Shown: positions 7,221-12,178 of the stretch, piece after piece | Position numbering within the stretch: position 1 is the stretch's first letter | How the letters are laid out: each line of letters opens with the position of its first letter | Assembly (NCBI GenBank): GCA_964429355.1 | Contig: CAYSCH010000293.1 | Coordinates: 1 to 12,178 of the forward strand | DNA: 12,178 bases | Direction of reading: 5' to 3' | Source: JAAYAY01 sp964429355 | GTDB taxonomy: Bacteria; Planctomycetota; Planctomycetia; Pirellulales; Thermoguttaceae | Translations under genes and position numbers: made by a program | The notes under the pieces: model-generated | What the model was told of the DNA's origin: nothing | Database searches by the model: none | The model's input: the letters and a program-made list of their open reading frames with translations, nothing else

Positions 7221-8439
7221 CGTTGATTCCCTCTTCAGAAGGCTCAGTGTTGCCACCGATGTTGCCACTTTCCATTTCCGCGTCGAACGCCTGCCAGATC
7301 GACTCCGCCGCCCGCTGGGCGTTGTGCCCAACGTAGTACTTCATGGTCGTCTTGATGTCCTTGTGTCGCATCAGGGCTTGCAGGTCGACCGGAAACAACC
7401 GTCCGGCCCACCGCTCCCCAAACGCCCTCCGCAGGTCGTGAGCCGAAGCATACTTGACTACTCGCTCCAAGCTGCCGTCCTCACCTGGCCGCATCTTCTC
7501 ATTGACCACGATTTTGGCTTCCTTGCCGACCCGGGTAATGATCTGTGACACCCAAACGGGGTGTCTCGTATCTGTGTTCCCGCTGGCTCCGCTGATGGTC
7601 TCCAGTTTGAAGACAGGGCCGTATCGTTCGTCGACGGGGATCGCTTCCAACATTTTGGCGAATTCCGGAGCCATCGGATGGTATTGGTCTTCCCCGGATT
7701 TCTGTTCCCCCGCCGGAATCCAGATCATCGGGCGTTCGCCGGTCGTGTTCACGCACAGCTTGTCGTCCCTGTCCCAATAGAGATTGATCCCCTCCGTCAA
7801 TCGCAGACCCGACCACCAGAGCCCACGCAAGAAAAACTGCCACGACAGCGCCGCCTTCTCGCCGACAACCTTGCGGGTGGCCACAATCATCTGTTGAAAT
7901 TCCTCGGGCTGGACCGCCCGACCTTTCATCGCCTTCGACTTGAGCTTCTTCTTCTCGCGTTTCAGATCTGGAAACGTTGGGACCGCCGGCAGAAGGTTCA
8001 TTTTCACCGCCCATTGGAGCGTTGGGCGAAGAGTCGCCAGGTAGGACACGATCGTCGCTTCGGCCTTGTGTTCCTTGCGGAGCTGCGCGACCATCAGACT
8101 GAGCCGGTTCGCCGTCAAGTCGCCGAGTCGTTGCGGCTTGATTGTACGTTCGACCGTGCGGAATACGGTCATCGTGTGTTTGAGAGTGTTCTGCGCTTGG
8201 CCGGGGAGATGCTCATCCATAACCCGCCAAGTGAAGTCCTGCCACGAGATTCGGCCATTGGTTGCCGACTTGCCGGCGTTCAGCTTCCTTTCCAGATTCC
8301 CGGCTGCCCGCTCGGCCTTCCCTTTGTCCGTTGTGCCGGCCGACTTCGTTTTCCGCTGCCCGGTGAAAGGATCAGTCCACCGTAACACGAGGGACCGACC
8401 GGGACCGTAAGAATTCACATTGACTTTGATGTCGCTCAT
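7204..8439 (-). CDS. phage-type tyrosine recombinase / integrase, int2 (411 aa)
   Basis: ATG 8439 is preceded on the minus strand by AAAGGTGATGA, a good ribosome binding site. Order of domains: a short N-terminal beta arm-like region (residues 1-60, with LVLRWTDPFTGQRKTK), a helical core-binding domain (about 65-160), then the catalytic domain. Catalytic residues are Arg213 (SGLRLTEG), probable Lys247 (EQKSGE), His334 and Arg337 (HDLRR), His359 (LMRHKD) and Tyr368 (TTMKYY). All are present, so activity is expected. It is not closely similar to int1. Its start overlaps the stop of a possible 58-codon ORF by ATGA. Its 3' end abuts the tRNA-Gln remnant, the natural position for the integrase of a tRNA-targeting element. 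Confidence 0.92.
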   Translation of the reverse strand: MSDIKVNVNSYGPGRSLVLRWTDPFTGQRKTKSAGTTDKGKAERAAGNLERKLNAGKSATNGRISWQDFTWRVMDEHLPGQAQNTLKHTMTVFRTVERTIKPQRLGDLTANRLSLMVAQLRKEHKAEATIVSYLATLRPTLQWAVKMNLLPAVPTFPDLKREKKKLKSKAMKGRAVQPEEFQQMIVATRKVVGEKAALSWQFFLRGLWWSGLRLTEGINLYWDRDDKLCVNTTGERPMIWIPAGEQKSGEDQYHPMAPEFAKMLEAIPVDERYGPVFKLETISGASGNTDTRHPVWVSQIITRVGKEAKIVVNEKMRPGEDGSLERVVKYASAHDLRRAFGERWAGRLFPVDLQALMRHKDIKTTMKYYVGHNAQRAAESIWQAFDAEMESGNIGGNTEPSEEGINEKGPA

Positions 8440-8612
8440 TCATCACCTTTCTGCAACACCCCACCGCCGGGCCCGGGTTGCAGTCCGGGCCACGGCAGGG
8501 GGCAAAGGTAAAGCCCATTCTCCAGGCCAAGTTCGGTAGTGTCAAATTTCGTCTTTTTCTTCAGCCAGTACACCCCCGGCGGCGTCGCGAGTCCGCCTGG
8601 ATTGCCGCACAT
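8436..8612 (-). CDS. possible 58-aa protein overlapping int2, or frameshifted tail of the gene before it
   Basis: This frame begins ATG (MCGNPGGLATPPGVYWLKKK) inside the 3' end of the zinc-ribbon gene and stops with TGA inside the int2 ATG (ATGA overlap). No good ribosome binding site precedes the ATG. It fills the otherwise empty gap between the zinc-ribbon gene (stop at 8561) and int2. The residue pattern is plausible but has no known domain. Alternatively a one-base shift in the zinc-ribbon gene would make this its true C-terminus. Position and coupling are the only support. Confidence 0.35.
   Translation of the reverse strand: MCGNPGGLATPPGVYWLKKKTKFDTTELGLENGLYLCPLPWPGLQPGPGGGVLQKGDE
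8451..8483. repeat. inverted repeat before int2
   Basis: CTGCAAC (8451-8457) pairs with GTTGCAG (8477-8483), and the palindrome CCGGGCCCGG (8467-8476) lies between them. On the minus strand this forms a GC-rich hairpin about 12 bases upstream of the int2 start codon. It could slow translation or transcription of int2. There is no T-run. Confidence 0.4.
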
Positions 8613-9070
8613 CGCCGGCGGATCTGATCGGGCGACGGCGCCCGGGCGCCGTCGCAGGAAACGACTGGCCCCGCTTCCGGTTCCAGGAACGCCGGCGACT
8701 CCAAGTAGCTTGGCGGATTGCCGTTCGCCTCTTCGGCCGGAATCTCCAAGTCCGCGTTCAGCTTGGGCTCGGGCAGGTCGACCAAGGCCGGCCTGGTCAC
8801 GATCGAGGCAACGGCCTCCGTGTAGCATCGCCCGCACGGGCAGGTTGTCACGAGCAGGCCGCAACGAGGGCACCGGACCGGTTCATCGAGCGGCTGAAAA
8901 AGGTCGACTTCCCGTTGCCGGCGATCAAGAACGGACGGGTCCCCGCGGGCAACTTGTCCAACCAGGCCGCGGCCGCAGTTGAGTTTGGCCGCTACGACTC
9001 GCAACGATCCGCCCGCGGCAAGGGCGGCTCGAATCCGTTCGATAAATGATAATGGGTACACTGTGGGCAT
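8561..9070 (-). CDS. helix-turn-helix plus zinc-ribbon protein of unknown function (169 aa)
   Basis: ATG 9070 (MPTVYPLSFIERIRAALAAG) is chosen; a GTG at 9082 would add four residues. AAAGG touches the ATG directly, an unusually short spacing, and both lie in the loop of a perfect 13-bp hairpin. Residues 8-42 look like a homeodomain-type HTH (a helix at IERIRAALAAG, then SLRVVAAKLNCGRGLVGQV), as in transposase or regulator N-termini. Residues 67-82 form a zinc-ribbon-like cluster: CPRC, then CPCGRC. The C-terminus is Pro/Glu-rich and ends with a basic segment (PDQIRRRCAAIQA). Likely DNA-binding and cytoplasmic; recombination directionality factor or regulator are guesses. It starts 24 bases after the HNH stop, in the same operon. 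Confidence 0.65.
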   Translation of the reverse strand: MPTVYPLSFIERIRAALAAGGSLRVVAAKLNCGRGLVGQVARGDPSVLDRRQREVDLFQPLDEPVRCPRCGLLVTTCPCGRCYTEAVASIVTRPALVDLPEPKLNADLEIPAEEANGNPPSYLESPAFLEPEAGPVVSCDGARAPSPDQIRRRCAAIQADSRRRRGCTG

Positions 9071-9090
9071 CCTTTCACCCACAGTGTACC
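9055..9090. promoter_or_regulatory. perfect 13-bp inverted repeat enclosing a start codon
   Basis: GGTACACTGTGGG (9055-9067) and CCCACAGTGTACC (9078-9090) are exact reverse complements around a 10-base spacer. On the leftward mRNA the loop is UGAAAGGAUG, holding the Shine-Dalgarno-like AAAGG and the AUG of the zinc-ribbon gene, while the downstream arm encodes its first residues. It could be an operator for a dimeric DNA-binding protein or an RNA hairpin presenting or hiding the start. Confidence 0.7.
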
Positions 9091-9094
9091 GAAT

Positions 9095-9736
9095 TCAGCC
9101 CATTTCTTCGCCGATTGGTGCGTCCTGCAGCGCCGCCGATCGCCGCGGCGGGATCCGCGATCGACAGACGCCCGGTACCGCGTCGCCGGATCCGCCGGCG
9201 TCGCCGTTGGTTTCCGCGACGAGACCAGGTGGCCGATACCGATCGAGCAACGCTTTTATTGCCTCTGCGTTCGCAAGCACGGTCCGGAGCCGGCCGGTCA
9301 GAAACTCGGCCTGGTGGGCGCAGCTCCCCAGGGCCGCGAGGATCTCCGGAGCAAAGGCCCCGAGCCGCTCGATCTCGCGGGGGAATTCGACGCCGGCGGC
9401 GCATGCCCGGCCGACAAAGCCGGCGAGAAACTCGGCACGTTTCTTCGCGATCACTTCTCGGGCCTGGTCGACCGTCTCCGCTGGGAAATCGCCTTTGAGT
9501 TGATTGCACGTCCTGCAGGCCGCTACTGCGTTGTCGTCGCCGTCGAGGCCTCCGGAGCATCGCGGCCTCAAATGGTCGACGCTCGCGCCGAAAAGCGTGT
9601 CAAAGTCACACAGCAGGTCAATGCCGCAGTAGGCACACCGGAAGTCGGCCCGGGCCAGCACATCGAACCGTCGCGGGCTCATGCCGCGGAGAATAGGCCT
9701 GTCGTTCCAGGTATCGGGTGTTGCTTGGGTAATCAT
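9095..9736 (-). CDS. HNH endonuclease (213 aa)
   Basis: ATG 9736 overlaps the TGA of the upstream recombinase gene by four bases (ATGA), so translation is probably coupled; only a weak CGGGG precedes it. The HNH fold is clear: CAYC (Cys34, Cys37), VDHLRPRCSGG with His55, Asn69 in GDDNAVAAC, and CRTCNQLKG (Cys74, Cys77). The two CxxC pairs bind structural zinc. Such HNH enzymes cut DNA in homing, restriction and mobile-element contexts. The long C-terminal half (residues 90-213) is helical and unrecognised, possibly conferring specificity. Within this recombinase operon it may nick element or target DNA, which is inference. Confidence 0.85.
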   Translation of the reverse strand: MITQATPDTWNDRPILRGMSPRRFDVLARADFRCAYCGIDLLCDFDTLFGASVDHLRPRCSGGLDGDDNAVAACRTCNQLKGDFPAETVDQAREVIAKKRAEFLAGFVGRACAAGVEFPREIERLGAFAPEILAALGSCAHQAEFLTGRLRTVLANAEAIKALLDRYRPPGLVAETNGDAGGSGDAVPGVCRSRIPPRRSAALQDAPIGEEMG

Positions 9737-11253
9737 GTGTGGACCCCGGTAAATGAGGACGGTTGCGCCAGGGCGTCAATCGCCGCGGCCACGATGCGGG
9801 TTCCCTGGACGTAGTGGAGTTGCGTTACGGCTGAGTCCGCATGACTCAGCGCGAGCTGGGCCGCCTGTGGGCTCGACTCCCATAGGGTTGTGGCCAAGGT
9901 CTTGCGGAGGGTGTGCAATCCAAAGTGGTCTTCCCTACGGATGCCGGCTAAGTCAAGCAGTCTGTGCCAGTGCCGATCGAAATGCCTCATGTTGTTGGGC
10001 CACGGCAGAACAAGTTCTCTGTCGTCGGAGTGGATCCCCCTGAGATGATCGAGCACGGTTTGGTTGAGCGGAGCAACGTGCAACCGGCGAGATTTCATCG
10101 AATCGCCCGGGATCCTGAATACGCGTTCAGTCCAGAGGAGCCATTCCCAACGGAGTCGGAAGATCGTGGATCGTCGCAATCCGGTATTGAAACTGAGGAC
10201 GATCAACGCTCGCCACCACTTCGCCGGTTTCATCGCGTCGATGCGAGGTAACTCCATACCGACCGCCGCGAGGTAACATGCGTCCAAAACTCCTGGTTCT
10301 ACAACCCTGACCGGCCTTGGTTCCGTTCGCGGGGGCCGGATCCAGGGCACTTTTGGGATGATGCCGGCGGCGTCACGATTGCGCCGCTCCGGAGGGCCGG
10401 CTTTGTCTAAGAGTGTCTGGACCTGCCGAAGCTTCGTGGCGACGGTGTGGGGGCTGGCTCGCTTGCAAGTGCGGAGCCCCCGGGACCGCGAAAGAACGTC
10501 GCGGAACTTTGCCAGCAGCTCCGTCGTAATCTTGGCCAACGGTGGGTCGCCTGTAATGAGTCGCCAGCGTTTGAGCACGACATCGTACTGCTTCTTTGTC
10601 GACTCGGCCGCATCCGGAAGGCAAACCGGAAGATAGAACGTCCGGTAAAAGCTTGTGAGCGTCGGCTGATCGTACTCAGGAAAGAGGGATTCACCGCGGG
10701 ATGCAGTCCACTTTTCTGCAACGGTTGCCCGGTGCAAGTACAGGTCGACGTCCTTCAGAACGTCGTCCGTGCCTGCCTGGGCTCGAACAATGGCAACAAC
10801 CTGGTCGCCCAAGGCCTCCTCCGCGGACTGCCAGAAAACAGAGTAAGTCGCCCGATACCAAGCCAGTGTTCCAGAATCGATTCCCAGGGCTTCAGCGATT
10901 TCCAAGTTGGACTTGCCCTGGAGTACTCGCATCTTCACCGCGGCGAGAATCCGTTGCCTGGTTTGCTCCTTTGGACCGGAGGGCAGCCGCGGCCGTTTGA
11001 CCGGGCGCCGCTTTGGACCTTTCGTTCGTGGTGGGCTCGGCGGCGGTTCTGGAATTGGCAACGGGGTCAGATCGATCGTTCGAAGCTTCCAGCCGTCGCC
11101 GGACTTTCTCCGTTTGACGAATCGGGGAAACTTCGCTGCCGGGTCTACAACGCGCCGATGCTCACCACTATGTTCGGCGGGAAGACCGCAGATCGGGCAT
11201 GGCCCTTGCGTATCGCGTGGCCGCTTGTGCCAGTCGGTCGGCTTCGTGTCCAT
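9733..11253 (-). CDS. tyrosine recombinase with N-terminal zinc-finger and HTH regions (506 aa)
   Basis: ATG 11253 shares its A with the upstream TGA (TGATG), with GAAGGGGG upstream; GTG 11256 would add one residue. An N-terminal C-x2-C-x5-H-x3-H zinc-finger-like motif (CPICGLPAEHSGEH) lies at about residues 19-32. A basic Pro-rich linker follows, then an HTH-like segment (about 99-135, SNLEIAEALGIDSGTLAWYR), a core-binding domain (about 195-290) and the catalytic domain. Catalytic residues are Arg360 (TGLRRS), Lys387 (MKSRR), His447 and Arg450 (HTLRK), His471 (LSHAD) and Tyr481 (LHYVQG). It should cut and rejoin DNA through a 3'-phosphotyrosine. The finger/HTH addition makes it roughly 100 residues longer than ordinary integrases and may set target choice. 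It is unlike int1 and int2. Confidence 0.85.
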   Translation of the reverse strand: MDTKPTDWHKRPRDTQGPCPICGLPAEHSGEHRRVVDPAAKFPRFVKRRKSGDGWKLRTIDLTPLPIPEPPPSPPRTKGPKRRPVKRPRLPSGPKEQTRQRILAAVKMRVLQGKSNLEIAEALGIDSGTLAWYRATYSVFWQSAEEALGDQVVAIVRAQAGTDDVLKDVDLYLHRATVAEKWTASRGESLFPEYDQPTLTSFYRTFYLPVCLPDAAESTKKQYDVVLKRWRLITGDPPLAKITTELLAKFRDVLSRSRGLRTCKRASPHTVATKLRQVQTLLDKAGPPERRNRDAAGIIPKVPWIRPPRTEPRPVRVVEPGVLDACYLAAVGMELPRIDAMKPAKWWRALIVLSFNTGLRRSTIFRLRWEWLLWTERVFRIPGDSMKSRRLHVAPLNQTVLDHLRGIHSDDRELVLPWPNNMRHFDRHWHRLLDLAGIRREDHFGLHTLRKTLATTLWESSPQAAQLALSHADSAVTQLHYVQGTRIVAAAIDALAQPSSFTGVHT

Positions 11254-12032
11254 CACGCACCCCCTTCCGATCGCTCGGGCACGTGGACCACGACGGCGAT
11301 CGTCGCCGGCAGCTCGCGGCCGGCCTGGTCGGTCACTCGCAACGGTACCGTGCCGGCGAAACCCGCGACGTTGCCTCGAGGTACCGCGGCGATCGGCGCG
11401 GGGCTCCTGGAACTGCCGCTGGATCCGGAGTCGCTCGAGGGACGGCCGTTGCCGTTTTCGGTTGCGATTGATCGCAGCCGGCGGCGGGTACCGGTGTCGG
11501 CCACAACCTCGGCCGCATGTCGGATGTCCGCGGGCTCCACAACCGCATCGTCTCCGGCCCGCTTCACCGCGAACTGCTCGGCCAAGTCGTAGACCGCCTT
11601 CGTTAATTCGGCCGACACCCGATCGAGCAGCTTGAGGGCAGACGCCGAAATGCTCCCGCGGGCGTCGCCATTTCCCGCGGCGGTGGCCACCACGGTTTGT
11701 TCTCGGCCGATGCCGCAGTTATCGCCGGCGGTCGACGGGCCCAGCTCGGACCGGCCGCGGATCGTACGGCCGTCGCTGGCCGTCTCCAGGAGCTCGGCCG
11801 CAAGGTACCAAAACCGGCCCTCCTTGGCCATGGCCTCTTCGTTTCGCTCGATCAGCTCGCCGAGGGTCATCCGTCTGACCAGCACGCCTCCGACCTGGCG
11901 AGGGTTGCGGGGAACGTCCAGCGGGGACCGCGGTCGAAAGTGCGGCTCCCGATCGACCGTCAGAACAGTGACCAGGTCATGGCTTGCGAGGTGGGAAGGG
12001 GCCTGAGATTCAGGCCGAATAGAAGTGGACAT
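11253..12032 (-). CDS. unknown protein with a histone-fold-like segment (259 aa)
   Basis: ATG 12032 is preceded by GGAG at seven bases. I do not recognise the protein. Residues 1-90 are mixed, with LGELIERNEEAMAKEG and WYLAAELLETASDGRT helical. Residues 133-178 read LKLLDRVSAELTKAVYDLAE, then VVEPADIRHAAEVV. That helix, short loop, beta-like V-V-E, and DI-xx-A helix resemble the second half of a histone fold. A Ser/Gly-rich linker (about 193-211) and a beta-rich tail follow. A DNA-binding or assembly role in recombination is a guess. It is the first gene of the leftward operon and its stop overlaps the recombinase ATG, so it is probably made in step with the recombinase. Confidence 0.6.
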   Translation of the reverse strand: MSTSIRPESQAPSHLASHDLVTVLTVDREPHFRPRSPLDVPRNPRQVGGVLVRRMTLGELIERNEEAMAKEGRFWYLAAELLETASDGRTIRGRSELGPSTAGDNCGIGREQTVVATAAGNGDARGSISASALKLLDRVSAELTKAVYDLAEQFAVKRAGDDAVVEPADIRHAAEVVADTGTRRRLRSIATENGNGRPSSDSGSSGSSRSPAPIAAVPRGNVAGFAGTVPLRVTDQAGRELPATIAVVVHVPERSEGGA

Positions 12033-12051
12033 GGGATGTCTCCGTGTGCAG

Positions 12052-12172
12052 ACAGCAACACCCGCGGCCTGGTTAAGAAACGGCCCTTTAGGAAGCCGTC
12101 CTTCTGGGCGTTGCTCCCCGGCCTATGCCGGATCATAGCTTCAGCCAGAAGCCAAACCGCGGGTGTTGCTGT
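12052..12172 (-). ncRNA. structured leader: 16-bp inverted repeat enclosing a branched fold
   Basis: ACAGCAACACCCGCGG (12052-12067) and CCGCGGGTGTTGCTGT (12157-12172) pair perfectly as an outer stem. Inside are CTTCTGG/CCAGAAG (12101-12107 with 12145-12151), capping CCGGC/GCCGG (12118-12122 with 12127-12131), and ACGGC/GCCGT (12080-12084 with 12095-12099). Together they make a three-way-junction-like fold. It ends about 20 bases upstream of the first start codon of the leftward operon, so it would be its 5' leader. It could be a regulatory RNA, a folded recombination site, or an element terminus. It lacks the GTTRRRY core of integron attC. Confidence 0.5.
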
Positions 12173-12178
12173 TCTTGC

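Noticed and set aside
10447..11592. 381-codon plus-strand ORF
   Set aside because: Antisense to the zinc-finger recombinase; no motif, low-complexity shadow composition.
12052..12172. Integron attC site
   Set aside because: The palindromic form is suggestive, but the arms lack RYYYAAC/GTTRRRY; the closest match, GTTGCTG, fails the purine positions.

Overview
The window looks like high-GC bacterial chromosome carrying mobile DNA. A member of the Planctomycetota is my best guess. This rests on overall style: the TM0106-type nuclease/helicase, a rhomboid with long loops, several unrelated integrases with zinc-finger accessory proteins, and an IRRRCAAIQA tail of a kind I associate with planctomycete proteins. 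No rRNA or complete tRNA is present to prove it.

Left region (1 to about 3994, all rightward) is ordinary chromosome. It holds a large RecB-like nuclease/helicase fusion whose 5' end lies outside the window, a small winged-helix protein, and a rhomboid serine protease. About 0.8 kb without a convincing gene follows (3995-4798).

Middle region (about 4800 to 7220) is a mobile-element junction. A phage-structural-like gene reads rightward and loses its identity near 5640, exactly where a convergent P4-type tyrosine integrase (int1) ends. Right of the int1 start is a cluster of GTGCTAGGA repeats, direct and inverted, over a candidate int1 promoter. Next comes the 3' half of a tRNA-Gln(CUG) gene without a normal 5' half, which is a classic integrase attachment footprint, and then a strong terminator.

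Right region (7204 to 12178) is a compact leftward operon in which most neighbours are translationally coupled by ATGA or TGATG junctions. In transcription order it encodes a protein of unknown function with a histone-fold-like segment, a tyrosine recombinase with N-terminal zinc-finger and helix-turn-helix regions, an HNH endonuclease, a helix-turn-helix plus zinc-ribbon protein, a possible 58-residue protein, and a second phage-type integrase (int2). Its leader (12052-12172) is bounded by a perfect 16-bp inverted repeat enclosing further hairpins. A separate perfect 13-bp inverted repeat puts the start codon of the zinc-ribbon gene in a hairpin loop.

My reading is that an uncharacterised integrative element occupies everything right of about 7130, next to a second element carrying int1, with a tRNA-Gln remnant between them. 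The most promising undescribed items are the operon as a unit, its structured leader, and the zinc-finger/HTH recombinase.
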